Source of the DNA: Mycolicibacterium moriokaense
GTDB lineage: Bacteria > Actinomycetota > Actinomycetes > Mycobacteriales > Mycobacteriaceae
Direction: 5' to 3'
Length of the DNA stretch: 64,000 nt
NCBI RefSeq assembly: GCF_003201655.1
Contig: NZ_QJJU01000003.1
Span: forward strand, 372,001 to 436,000
Positions 27,169-35,010 of this stretch are shown here, one piece after another. Position 1 is the stretch's first letter. Each line of letters begins with the position of its first letter. Position numbers and translations under genes: made by a program. The notes beneath the pieces were generated by a model that saw only the letters and a list, made by a program, of their open reading frames with translations, searched no databases and had not been told where the DNA came from.

Positions 27169-27227
27169 ACTGGCATCGGGAGTGTTAGCCGGCGCCAACG
27201 ATACCGTCCGAAATCAAAGGGGACGCA

Positions 27228-28568
27228 ATGGTTTTGCTTTCCGTCGAGAAGTACTACGCCCGCGGCGCGGAGGGATACGAGACGGCCCGTCGTGCAACGG
27301 TGTGGAATGGCCTTCTGCCGGACCGCTTTCCCGACATGATCGTGCAAGCTCACGACACCGAGGACGTAGTCGCGGCGATCCGCTATGCGAGCGCCAACGG
27401 CCATAAGGTCGGCGTACGTTCGGGAGGCCACAGCTGGGCTGCTAGCCACCTGCGCGACGGCGGCTTGCTGCTGGATGTCAGCCGCCTCGACCATTGCACC
27501 GTCGACACAGATCGGATGACGGCGGACGTCGGACCCGGCAAGATCGCCAACATCTTTGCGGCCGAACTTGACTCGCAAGGGCTGTTCTTTCCTACGGGCC
27601 ATTGCGAAGGCATCCGCCTCGGCGGCTATCTGTTGCAGGGCGGGTACGGCTGGAACAGCAAGGTGCTCGGACCGGCATGCGAAAACGTGCTTGGGCTTGA
27701 GGTCGTCACTGCCGACGGCGAGCAGATCTACTGCGACCCCGAGAACCACCCTGACCTGTACTGGGCCGCCCGCGGCTCAGGCCCTGGCTTCTTCGGTGTG
27801 GTCACCTCGTTCAAACTGCGGATTCACCGGCGCCCGGCGGTGTTGGGGACCTGTCTGTACATGTACCCGATCGAACTCGCCGACGAGGTGTTCACCTGGG
27901 GGCGTTCCATCAGTCCCGAGATCGACGACCGCGTCGAGCTGCAAATCCTCACCACACGCTCGTTTCCGGCAGCCGGGATCGACCACCCCGCCATCACCAT
28001 CGCCTCGCCAGTCTTCGCCGAATCGGAAGAGGAGGCGACGAAAGCACTTGCGCTACTTGGCACCTGCCCGGTCGCCGATCGGGCGATGATCAACGTTCCG
28101 TATGCGCCGACAAACCTGGCCAGCTGGTACACGGCCGTAATGACCAATTACCCGAAGGGCCACCGGTATATCGCCGACAACATGTGGACGTCTGCCTCAG
28201 CTGAAGAACTACTGCCGGGCATCCGCAGAATCATCGAATCGATGCCACCGCACCCCTCGCATTTCATATTCACGGGTTGGAAACCCTCCCCGGACCGCCC
28301 GGACATGGCGTTCAGCGTGGAGGACGAGATCTACATGGGGCTATACACCGTCTGGCAGAATCCCGCCGACGACGAACGGTATCGCGACTGGTCAGGGTCC
28401 AACATGGCGGCGATGTCGCACCTGGCGACCGGCATCGCGCTCGCCGACGAGAATCTCGGCAGGCGCCCGGCGAAGTTCATCACCGACCCGAACATGGCGC
28501 GCCTGGATAAGGTTCGGGCGGCCTACGATCCGGAAGGTCGGTTCCACAGCTGGATGGGCCGCAAATGA
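27228..28568 (+). CDS. Berberine-bridge-enzyme-like FAD oxidase, bicovalent flavin
   Basis: A 446-residue secondary-metabolism oxidase of the VAO/PCMH superfamily with a C-terminal BBE domain (AYDPEGRFHSW). Both residues for bicovalent FAD are present: His68 in RSGGHSW and Cys126 in PTGHCEGIRLGG. Such enzymes oxidise alcohols, close rings by C-C coupling or dehydrogenate polyketides and alkaloids. The protein has no signal peptide. Its stop overlaps the ATG of the next monooxygenase (ATGA), so they are translationally coupled. Confidence 0.92.
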   Translation: MVLLSVEKYYARGAEGYETARRATVWNGLLPDRFPDMIVQAHDTEDVVAAIRYASANGHKVGVRSGGHSWAASHLRDGGLLLDVSRLDHCTVDTDRMTADVGPGKIANIFAAELDSQGLFFPTGHCEGIRLGGYLLQGGYGWNSKVLGPACENVLGLEVVTADGEQIYCDPENHPDLYWAARGSGPGFFGVVTSFKLRIHRRPAVLGTCLYMYPIELADEVFTWGRSISPEIDDRVELQILTTRSFPAAGIDHPAITIASPVFAESEEEATKALALLGTCPVADRAMINVPYAPTNLASWYTAVMTNYPKGHRYIADNMWTSASAEELLPGIRRIIESMPPHPSHFIFTGWKPSPDRPDMAFSVEDEIYMGLYTVWQNPADDERYRDWSGSNMAAMSHLATGIALADENLGRRPAKFITDPNMARLDKVRAAYDPEGRFHSWMGRK

Positions 28569-29779
28569 AAACGGCTGTGCGGCAACCGCTTCGGATCCTC
28601 GTCCTCGGCGCCGGGGTGGCCGGCATTTCCATTGCTCGCGGACTATTGCGGGACGGACATGACGTCGCCGTCTTCGAGCGGCGGCCGGATACGCGGCCCG
28701 GCGGGGGTGCGGTGACCATCTGGCCCAATGGCTCGACGGTTCTGGAGCAGCTGCGAGTCGATATGGACGGGGCAGGACAGCTGCTGTCCACCGTGCGGAT
28801 CGCGACATCGACTGGTCGCGAACTGGTGAATATCGACGTGACCGCGATCGTGGACCGGCTGGGCGGAGCCGTTCGGATGGTCCCACGTCGAGTCCTGCTT
28901 GAGCGTCTGATGGAAGGCTTTCCGGCCGATCGCATCCGGTGCAATTCACGCGTGGCCCGAGCGGTCGGCACGCGGGACGGGGTGCGGCTCGAGTTCGGAG
29001 ACGGCAGCTACGCGGAGGGCGATCTGTTGATCGGTGCGGATGGTCTGCACTCGATGGTGCGAGACATCGCCGGTGCGAAACCCGCGAAGCCGACTGGCTG
29101 GTGCAGCTGGCAGGGACTGATCACACTCCCGCACATCGCCGACAAGGGCGGCGCAGTGCAGATCGTCGGCGAGCACGGAAACCTTGGCCTGTGGCCGGCT
29201 GGCGGCTCCGATCTGCAGTGGTGGTTCGACTTGCCGTGGTCGCCCGGCTTCGTCAGGCCGGAACATCCGATCGACATGATCCGGTCCAATTTCGCAGGAT
29301 GGTCCGACTTGGTCGATCAAGTTCTCGCGGCGTTGACGGACGACGATCTGGGGCCTTCGCCGTTCCCGCATTTTCGGCATCCGATTCCCCGGTCACCACG
29401 CCGTGGCTCGGTGACGTTGGTCGGCGACGCCGCACACACGATGCCGCCCATCCTCGCGCAGGGGACCAACCAAGCACTGCTCGACACGATGGTGTTGTGC
29501 AAGGCACTCTCGGATCTCCGGAAGGAACCCAACGACAGCAACGGTGATCTGTCGAGCGCGCTGCGCTGGTATGAGAAGACCAGGCGACGCAGGCTCACCG
29601 CCGTGTCCTGGGTGACGTCGCGGCAGATGTCCCAGAGTGAGTCAGTGTTGAAACCGGCCGCCATGATCTCGGACTCGTTTGGCACCTGGGCGATGATGAC
29701 GTTTCTGCGTTCGATAAGCCACAGGCGGATATCCGCGGAGGTCGACCGTGACCTGTCTAGCGGGTTTGTGCGCCGCTGA
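28565..29779 (+). CDS. Class A FAD monooxygenase (PHBH-like)
   Basis: A 404-residue single-component flavin hydroxylase. GxGxxG is in VLGAGVAGISIARGL, the DG motif in LLIGADGLHSMVR, and the second FAD motif GD in VTLVGDAAHTMPPILAQG. The family hydroxylates phenols, polyketides and rifamycin-type antibiotics. The start overlaps the BBE gene by four bases and its stop overlaps the methyltransferase ATG by one base. This places the three in one operon and suggests consecutive tailoring of an aromatic or polyketide substrate. Confidence 0.9.
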   Translation: MKTAVRQPLRILVLGAGVAGISIARGLLRDGHDVAVFERRPDTRPGGGAVTIWPNGSTVLEQLRVDMDGAGQLLSTVRIATSTGRELVNIDVTAIVDRLGGAVRMVPRRVLLERLMEGFPADRIRCNSRVARAVGTRDGVRLEFGDGSYAEGDLLIGADGLHSMVRDIAGAKPAKPTGWCSWQGLITLPHIADKGGAVQIVGEHGNLGLWPAGGSDLQWWFDLPWSPGFVRPEHPIDMIRSNFAGWSDLVDQVLAALTDDDLGPSPFPHFRHPIPRSPRRGSVTLVGDAAHTMPPILAQGTNQALLDTMVLCKALSDLRKEPNDSNGDLSSALRWYEKTRRRRLTAVSWVTSRQMSQSESVLKPAAMISDSFGTWAMMTFLRSISHRRISAEVDRDLSSGFVRR

Positions 29780-30867
29780 TGATCATCTCTAAAGTGCCAC
29801 CCGCCAAGCTGGCCCGTGTTGTCGAGTGGACTCGCCACCACTTGTATCGGCTCAATCAACGGCTGACACCCGCGCCCGCAGCGATATTCGAGATGATCCT
29901 TGCCAGCTGGACTTCGCAGGCGATCACTGTGGCGGCCCAACTCGGTGTCGCCGATGCCCTCGCCGACCGCCCCTTGCCGATCGGCGAGTTGGCGACCCGA
30001 GTGGACGCGGATGCGGATGCACTGCGCCGGCTTCTGCGAGCATTGATCAGCCGGGGCATTTTTCGCGTGCGTCGCGACGGCCGGTATGAGCTGAACTCGC
30101 TTTCTGAAACGCTGCGGTCTGACGCGCCGGTGTCGATGAAATCGGCGGCCCGGTTCTACGGGTCGCAGGAGCAGCGCGAACGCTGGACCCATCTGGTTGA
30201 TTCAATCCGAACTGGGAATGCGGTCGTCGCGGCGTTGCGCGGCAAGGAGAGCTTCGAATACTTCGCCGAGAACCCAGAGCTTGCCGCACTGTTCAACCAG
30301 ACCATGACGAGTATCTCGGAGCTGACGGACGCAACCGTTGTCGCAGGCTACGACTTCAGCGTCTACCCGACCATCGTCGACGTCGGTGGAGGGCATGGCC
30401 CACTGCTGGCCACGATCCTGGCGGCGGCACCGGCCTCGCGGGGAGTGCTGTCCGACCTCTCGACCGTCGTCGCAGACGCAACGATCCTGTTGCGCGAGAG
30501 GGACGTCGCCGATCGGGTGCGCATTGAGGAGCGGTCGTTCTTTGACAGTGTTCCCGGCGGCGGTGACGCTTACGTTCTCAAGAACATCATTCACGACTGG
30601 TCCGACGAAAAGGCGGTCCAGATCCTGCGCAACGTTCGCGCGGCAGCCGACCCCCAAGCAACGCTGTTGCTGGTCGAACTCGTCATCCCTCGTCACAACC
30701 GTGACTTCCCGGGAAAGTGGGCGGATCTGGAGATGATGCTGAACTTGGGGGCCCGCGAACGCACCGCGGACGAGTACCGCGACCTGCTGAGTCAAGCCGG
30801 ATTTCGGATGACACGGGTGGTGCAAACCGCGTCACCGCTCAGCGTGGTCGAAGCCAGACCCGCGTAG
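29779..30867 (+). CDS. SAM-dependent O-methyltransferase (plant-type/CrtF-like)
   Basis: A 362-residue methyltransferase with an N-terminal dimerisation winged helix (residues ~40-110, AITVAAQLGVADALAD) and a Rossmann SAM domain (VDVGGGHG at about 200-207). The likely catalytic base is His272 in KNIIHDWSDE. The family methylates phenolic hydroxyls in polyketide and terpenoid pathways. The ATG overlaps the previous stop. It is the last gene of the operon, and the convergent Ddn-like gene ends 30 bases away. Together with two hydroxylating flavoenzymes it suggests hydroxylation followed by O-methylation. Confidence 0.9.
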   Translation: MIISKVPPAKLARVVEWTRHHLYRLNQRLTPAPAAIFEMILASWTSQAITVAAQLGVADALADRPLPIGELATRVDADADALRRLLRALISRGIFRVRRDGRYELNSLSETLRSDAPVSMKSAARFYGSQEQRERWTHLVDSIRTGNAVVAALRGKESFEYFAENPELAALFNQTMTSISELTDATVVAGYDFSVYPTIVDVGGGHGPLLATILAAAPASRGVLSDLSTVVADATILLRERDVADRVRIEERSFFDSVPGGGDAYVLKNIIHDWSDEKAVQILRNVRAAADPQATLLLVELVIPRHNRDFPGKWADLEMMLNLGARERTADEYRDLLSQAGFRMTRVVQTASPLSVVEARPA

Positions 30868-30896
30868 CGCCACTCCCGGGTGACTCTTGCTGCGAT

Positions 30897-31367
30897 CTAT
30901 CGGTCGACGCGAAACACCGGATACTGCTCGACGATGCGCTCGAAGTCACTGAGCGACGCGCGTCGATCAATCGGGAAGAACGGACGCGCTCCTGGTGCCA
31001 GTTCGAGGTACCGACGCAAGATCGCCGGGCGCCTGTCAGAGAGATCCTCCACCAGAGAAACGTCCTCGCGCTGTCCGCGTTGCAACACCGCACGGCCGTC
31101 GCCTGCGCGCAGGTTTCGCACCCAGTTCGTCTTCTGGCCGAGCATGGCCACCAGAAAGCGCTCGCCGTCGTAGTCGGTGACAACTACCGGGAACGAGATC
31201 GTCCGCCCGGACTTGTGGCCACGCACTTCAACCGTTGCGGCTTGGCTGGGTCCGACCCCGGACCCAAACATGATGGCGCCCAACCGGTTTGTGATGCGTG
31301 CTGACCACCCCGGACGACCTCCGCGATACTGCCATCGTTGGATCCTGCTAACAACGCCACCAAGCAT
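30897..31367 (-). CDS. Deazaflavin (F420)-dependent nitroreductase family protein, Ddn-like
   Basis: A 156-residue split-barrel protein of the Ddn/DUF385 family. GHKSGRTISFPVVVTDYDGERFLVA and WVRNLRAGDGRAVLQRG are the F420-binding strands. Ddn proteins use F420H2 to reduce menaquinone and activate nitroimidazoles in M. tuberculosis. It lies convergent to the methyltransferase operon and is followed upstream by a divergent small membrane protein gene. It could supply an F420-dependent reduction to the adjacent pathway, but nothing in the sequence proves this. Confidence 0.85.
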   Translation of the reverse strand: MLGGVVSRIQRWQYRGGRPGWSARITNRLGAIMFGSGVGPSQAATVEVRGHKSGRTISFPVVVTDYDGERFLVAMLGQKTNWVRNLRAGDGRAVLQRGQREDVSLVEDLSDRRPAILRRYLELAPGARPFFPIDRRASLSDFERIVEQYPVFRVDR

Positions 31368-31411
31368 GCCCCCACGGTACGGGCGGGGTCAGCGGCGCCA
31401 CCGCACGCGGG

Positions 31412-31439
31412 TGAACCCTGCCGGGCCGCCACTCGTTAT
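31412..31439 (+). promoter_or_regulatory. Possible ECF promoter before the DUF4190 gene
   Basis: TGAACC (31412-31417), 16 bases, then CGTTAT (31434-31439). The -35 and spacing match the SigL-type promoters at 25742 and 27141, but the -10 agrees only in CGT. It lies about 36 bases before the TTG start at 31476. It is suggestive only. Confidence 0.35.
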
Positions 31440-31475
31440 GTCGGTTGAATATCCGCAACCTGACGGGAGCCCACC

Positions 31476-31763
31476 TTGGCATATCCGAACCAAACCGGCT
31501 GGCAGCCATCGGGGCCTCCACCACCGATCTATGTTTCGGTGCCGCCCACCAATGGAATGGCCATCGCGGCTCTGATCCTGGTTTTTCTGTTCTATCCGGT
31601 CGGGATCGTCCTCGGCCATGTGGCGCGCGGGCAGATCAAACGGACCGGAGAAGGTGGACAGGGACTGGCCACTGCCGCCCTGGTCATCGGCTATCTCCAG
31701 CTCGCGCTCACGGTTGGGGTCATCGCCGTAGCGGCTGTCCTGGTTGCGGTCGGCGCTCACTAA
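31476..31763 (+). CDS. DUF4190 small membrane protein
   Basis: A 95-residue protein starting at TTG 31476, placed by the ACGGGAGC ribosome-binding site a few bases before it. A proline-rich cytoplasmic N-terminus is followed by two hydrophobic helices around GHVARGQIKRTGEGGQGLA, the DUF4190 signature loop. Function unknown. It may be served by an ECF-type promoter at 31412. Confidence 0.82.
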   Translation: MAYPNQTGWQPSGPPPPIYVSVPPTNGMAIAALILVFLFYPVGIVLGHVARGQIKRTGEGGQGLATAALVIGYLQLALTVGVIAVAAVLVAVGAH

Positions 31764-31891
31764 GCGTCGCTCCCCAGGCGGGGACGAGGTGACGTCGCAC
31801 GCGGGAAGACGCTAGCCTTGCTCGCAGGTCGGGTCCGGCGGTCCTGCGCTGCTCCTGTAACGCGGGTGCCACCAGAGAGGACAACCAGTTC

Positions 31892-32491
31892 ATGACGGAA
31901 CGACAGCGCGCCACATCTGCCAACGCCGCGAGGATCACGGTCGCGGGCATGATCATCGCCGGTGGTGCACTGGCCATGGCCGCCCAGGCCGCCGCCGATC
32001 CGGCGGTGCCCTACCCGACGCCGGTACCAGCGGATCCGGGTGCGCCCCCGGTTCCCGGCCAACCCGTGCTGACTACGGACGCGCCGATGGCTGCGCCCGC
32101 GCCCCCGCCCGCCGGCCCGCCGACGGTCCCAGAGATCGCAAACCCCGTATACGGCTCAGGCAAATATGGGTCGGGTCCGCTCGGCACCCTCAGGGATCTT
32201 TGGCATCAGGCCCAGGACCCGTCGTCATTTATGGGCGACGGGGGAGGTGCGATGCCTGAAGGCTCCGCGCCGCCGCCAGGAGCCGGCCCGGCGCCGCAGC
32301 TGCCCCCCGGATACATCTCGTTGAACGCTCCGGAGTCCAACGGCCCACCGCCTGCACCCACGACGGGCGGTCCGCCGCTTCCGCCTGGGTACTACCCGTT
32401 GAACGGGCCGCCGCCGCCCGGGTACCAGGCTCCGGCGGCGCCGGATCCGGCCGCGCCACCGACTGTCGTGCCTGTTCCGCCGACGCCCTGA
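31892..32491 (+). CDS. Secreted proline-rich protein
   Basis: A 199-residue protein with a signal peptide (residues 1-36, cleavage near AQAAADP) and a mature part of about 30% proline. Two or three imprecise repeats of the type PPGYISLNAPESNGPP / PPGYYPLNGPPPPGYQ appear in the C-terminal half, and GSGKYGSGPLGTLRDLWHQ in the middle is the only non-repetitive block. Such proteins are common in the mycobacterial envelope. The next gene downstream is also a small secreted repeat protein. Function unknown. Confidence 0.75.
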   Translation: MTERQRATSANAARITVAGMIIAGGALAMAAQAAADPAVPYPTPVPADPGAPPVPGQPVLTTDAPMAAPAPPPAGPPTVPEIANPVYGSGKYGSGPLGTLRDLWHQAQDPSSFMGDGGGAMPEGSAPPPGAGPAPQLPPGYISLNAPESNGPPPAPTTGGPPLPPGYYPLNGPPPPGYQAPAAPDPAAPPTVVPVPPTP

Positions 32492-32577
32492 TCCCTCGGG
32501 CTGGTTTAGACCGAGACATGTTGGGCAACTGCATAAGTTGAACCCGGCCGAGGTTGAACTCTATGGGGAGGTCTCCA

Positions 32578-32961
32578 ATGAGGACATTTGTTAGCCGGAT
32601 GGTGCCGGTCGCGCTCATGGCGTTTGCGCCGATGGCGGCCATGACTATCGCAACGCCCGCAGTGAGCTGGGCGGACTGCGCGAACGGCGAGTGGTGGGAT
32701 CCGAAGGCGAACGTGTGCCGGGCGCCAGACGCGCCGATGGCTCTGCCGTGTGACGGTGGCCAGTGGTGGGACCCTACGGCCAATGTATGCCGTCCGCTGG
32801 GCGTCGGGCCGCAACCCTTGGGATGTGAGGGTGGCCAGTGGTGGGACCCGACGGCCAATGTCTGCAGGCCGCTTGGCGTCGGGCCGCAACCGCTCGCATG
32901 CGACAACGGCTGGTGGTGGGATCCGACGTCCAACACGTGCCGTCCGCCGCTGTTGCCCTAG
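32578..32961 (+). CDS. Secreted protein with four Cys-Trp repeats
   Basis: A 127-residue exported protein whose ATG at 32578 has a GGGGAGG ribosome-binding site 8 bases upstream (the frame is open from 32554). The signal peptide ends at VSWA. The mature protein is four tandem repeats of C-x2-G-x-WWDP-x2-N-x-CR-P, about 31 residues each. Copies two and three differ by two residues and are also close in DNA (about 32746-32900). Two cysteines per repeat suggest one disulfide per unit. The aromatic WWDP motif resembles carbohydrate- or peptidoglycan-binding surfaces, but that is inference. It ends 2 bases from the threonine aldolase gene. Confidence 0.82.
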   Translation: MRTFVSRMVPVALMAFAPMAAMTIATPAVSWADCANGEWWDPKANVCRAPDAPMALPCDGGQWWDPTANVCRPLGVGPQPLGCEGGQWWDPTANVCRPLGVGPQPLACDNGWWWDPTSNTCRPPLLP

Positions 32962-32963
32962 CT

Positions 32964-34040
32964 TCAGCCGCGCGCGAACTCCTCGCGGATGATGGAGACG
33001 AAGCCGTCGATGTCGGCCTCCGTCGTATCCCACGCGGTCATCCAGCGCACCTCGCCGCGCGCGCGATCCCAGTCGTAGAAGCGCGCCCGCTCGCGGATGC
33101 GGTCCGCCACATCCGTTGGGAGGGTGGCGAAGATCGCGTTCGATTGAGTGTCCTGCGTGAAGCCCAGTCCCGGCAGTGATCCGTCGGCGATGCCGGCCTC
33201 GAGCGCCGACCGCAGGCGCGCGGCCATTGCGTTCGCGTGCGCTGCAATGCGGAGGCCGAGGCCGTCGTCGAACAGGGCAAGCAGCTGCGTGGAGGCGAAG
33301 CGCATCTTGCTGGCCAGCTGCATCGTCAGTTTGCGCAGGTAGACGAGGCCGGCAGCGCGGTCAGGAGCGAGCACGACCACCGCCTCCGCGCCGATGAGCC
33401 CGTTCTTGGTGCCGCCGAGGCTCAGAACGTCGACGCCGGCGTCAGCCGTGAACTCGCGGAACGGTACACCCAGTGCCGCAGCCGCGTTCCACAGCCGGGA
33501 GCCATCCATGTGCACCGCCATGTCATGCCCATGGGCGAAGTCGGCGATCGCCCGCACCTCCTGGGGCGTGTATAGCGTGCCCATTTCCGTTGCCTGCGTG
33601 ATGCTTACAGCGAGCGGCTGAGCTCGGTGCTCGTCGCCCCAGCCCCACGCCTCGCGGGCAACCAGCTCCGGCGTGAGCTTGCCGCCGGGAGCGGGCACGG
33701 TGAGCAATTTGATGCCGGTCATCCGCTCGGGGGCACCAGCCTCGTCGGTGTTGATGTGTGCGGTCGAGGCCGCGACAACGGCGCCCCAGCGCGGCAGCAC
33801 GCTGGTAAGTGAGACGACGTTCGCGCCTGTGCCGTTGAACACGGGGAAGGCCTCGGCCTGCTCGCCAAAGTGCTCGCGGATCACCTCCTGCAGGCGTGCG
33901 GTGTACGAGTCCTCCCCGTACGCAACTTGGTGGCCGCCATTGGCCGCGGCGATGGCAGCGAGCACCTCGGGGTGCACCCCCGCGTAGTTATCGCTCGCGA
34001 AGGCGCGCCAACCAGAGTCGTGGAGGGGGAGGGTCGTCAC
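32964..34040 (-). CDS. Low-specificity L-threonine aldolase family enzyme
   Basis: A 358-residue PLP enzyme of the beta-eliminating lyase/threonine aldolase family. It has FNGTGANVVSLTSVL for the phosphate, HMDGSRLWNA with the Asp and Arg that hold PLP, and SLGGTKNG with the Schiff-base lysine. It cleaves L-threonine or L-allo-threonine to glycine and acetaldehyde. The start is GTG at 34040. It is divergent from the DUF4383 gene, with a TACTAC...GTAGTA inverted repeat between them. Confidence 0.88.
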   Translation of the reverse strand: MTTLPLHDSGWRAFASDNYAGVHPEVLAAIAAANGGHQVAYGEDSYTARLQEVIREHFGEQAEAFPVFNGTGANVVSLTSVLPRWGAVVAASTAHINTDEAGAPERMTGIKLLTVPAPGGKLTPELVAREAWGWGDEHRAQPLAVSITQATEMGTLYTPQEVRAIADFAHGHDMAVHMDGSRLWNAAAALGVPFREFTADAGVDVLSLGGTKNGLIGAEAVVVLAPDRAAGLVYLRKLTMQLASKMRFASTQLLALFDDGLGLRIAAHANAMAARLRSALEAGIADGSLPGLGFTQDTQSNAIFATLPTDVADRIRERARFYDWDRARGEVRWMTAWDTTEADIDGFVSIIREEFARG

Positions 34041-34124
34041 ACCTCCATCTTCCCAGCCGGCGGAGCCACGATCGCTATTGCTCGCGGCACGACCATGGAC
34101 GCGGAGAGACCTATTGGCACCGTC

Positions 34125-34141
34125 TACTACTTAGCGTAGTA
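34125..34141. promoter_or_regulatory. Inverted repeat TACTAC-N5-GTAGTA before the DUF4383 gene
   Basis: Perfect six-base arms at 34125-34130 and 34136-34141 lie 40 bases before the DUF4383 GTG start, in a locally AT-rich spot. The reverse strand reads CTAAGTAGT, and a similar CTAAGTATT occurs in the palindromes before the next gene (34663). A repressor site is plausible. Confidence 0.4.
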
Positions 34142-34180
34142 TTTAGTTTCGCCCTACCGAACGTCAACCGGAGGTGCTTC

Positions 34181-34615
34181 GTGAAGTGGAGTTTCGCCCA
34201 GATCGCGCTGCTCATCATCTCCGCCCTTCACGTCATTCAGGCGGTGGTCGGATTCATCGCAGAACCGAGCTTCGCTACGGGGCCCGGCGCGCCGACTGTG
34301 CAGGTGCTCGGGATGGATTACAACGGCTGGCATGCCGTCGCCGGACTAGCACTTTTCGGACCTGGTCTAGTGTTCGCGATGCGGAAGTCGTGGTCGGTGC
34401 TGTACCTACTGGCCGCCGCCGTAGCTGGAGCGCTGCCGGGCGTCTGGGCTCTTTTCTCGCATCAGGTCGCCTATGTCTTCACCTTTCCGAACAACACCAC
34501 CGACGCCGTGGTGCATTTTGTGACCGCTGCGGTGATGATCGCGGTGGCCGCTATACAGATCCGAATCGATGGTGGCCTCAAGAACTCGCTGGCCGATCTT
34601 CGCAAGGCCCCGTAG
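34181..34615 (+). CDS. DUF4383 four-helix membrane protein
   Basis: A 144-residue protein with four hydrophobic helices (IALLIISALHVIQAVVGFI, WHAVAGLALFGPGLVFAM, VLYLLAAAVAGALPGVWAL, and VVHFVTAAVMIAVAAIQI), the DUF4383 pattern. GTG at 34181 is chosen because GGAGGTG lies 5-10 bases upstream. The open frame extends back to 33896 without a better start. Function unknown. Confidence 0.8.
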   Translation: MKWSFAQIALLIISALHVIQAVVGFIAEPSFATGPGAPTVQVLGMDYNGWHAVAGLALFGPGLVFAMRKSWSVLYLLAAAVAGALPGVWALFSHQVAYVFTFPNNTTDAVVHFVTAAVMIAVAAIQIRIDGGLKNSLADLRKAP

Positions 34616-34657
34616 CCAAGGGCGTCCGTCGGATTGGCGATCGGGTAAGGTGATTAT

Positions 34658-34690
34658 GTCTGCTAAGTATTTGAATTCAGACTTAATACT
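34658..34690. promoter_or_regulatory. Two interleaved inverted repeats before a small secreted protein gene
   Basis: GTCTG (34658-34662) pairs with CAGAC (34678-34682), and AGTATT (34666-34671) pairs with AATACT (34685-34690). They end just before the ribosome-binding site of the gene at 34697, so a bound protein would block initiation. They share a CTAAGTA core with the dyad at 34125. Confidence 0.35.
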
Positions 34691-34696
34691 GGAGTC

Positions 34697-34984
34697 ATGC
34701 TCATGAATTTGATCAAGACCGCTCTGCCCGCCGTTGCCATCGCGGGCGCCCTCACTGCAGCCGTACTTGGGTTTGGCGCGCCGCTGGCGAGCGCCGACCC
34801 ACCTCCGCCGCCTCCGGCGCCCGTCCTGGGGGACCCGCCGCCGCCTAATGCACCGCCGAAGCCCGCCGAGGTCTGGGACGGGCAGCCCGTGGTATGGACA
34901 ACCGGCTGGGGCGGACGCTGGGGCGTGTGGATCAACGGTCAGTTCATCACCCTGTCGTCGAACATCAACACCGGTGGTGGCTAG
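34697..34984 (+). CDS. Small secreted proline-rich protein
   Basis: A 95-residue protein with a signal peptide (residues 1-34, cleavage after ASA). A run of prolines (DPPPPPPAPVLGDPPPPNAPP) is followed by a compact Trp/Gly-rich end (WDGQPVVWTTGWGGRWGVWINGQF is split by short loops). ATG 34697 has GGAG five bases before it, and ATG 34703 is an alternative. The Trp-rich tail is unusual for simple proline-rich envelope proteins. Function unknown. Confidence 0.72.
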   Translation: MLMNLIKTALPAVAIAGALTAAVLGFGAPLASADPPPPPPAPVLGDPPPPNAPPKPAEVWDGQPVVWTTGWGGRWGVWINGQFITLSSNINTGGG

Positions 34985-35010
34985 CTACGTGTGACCCGTA
35001 CGGGTCCTGC

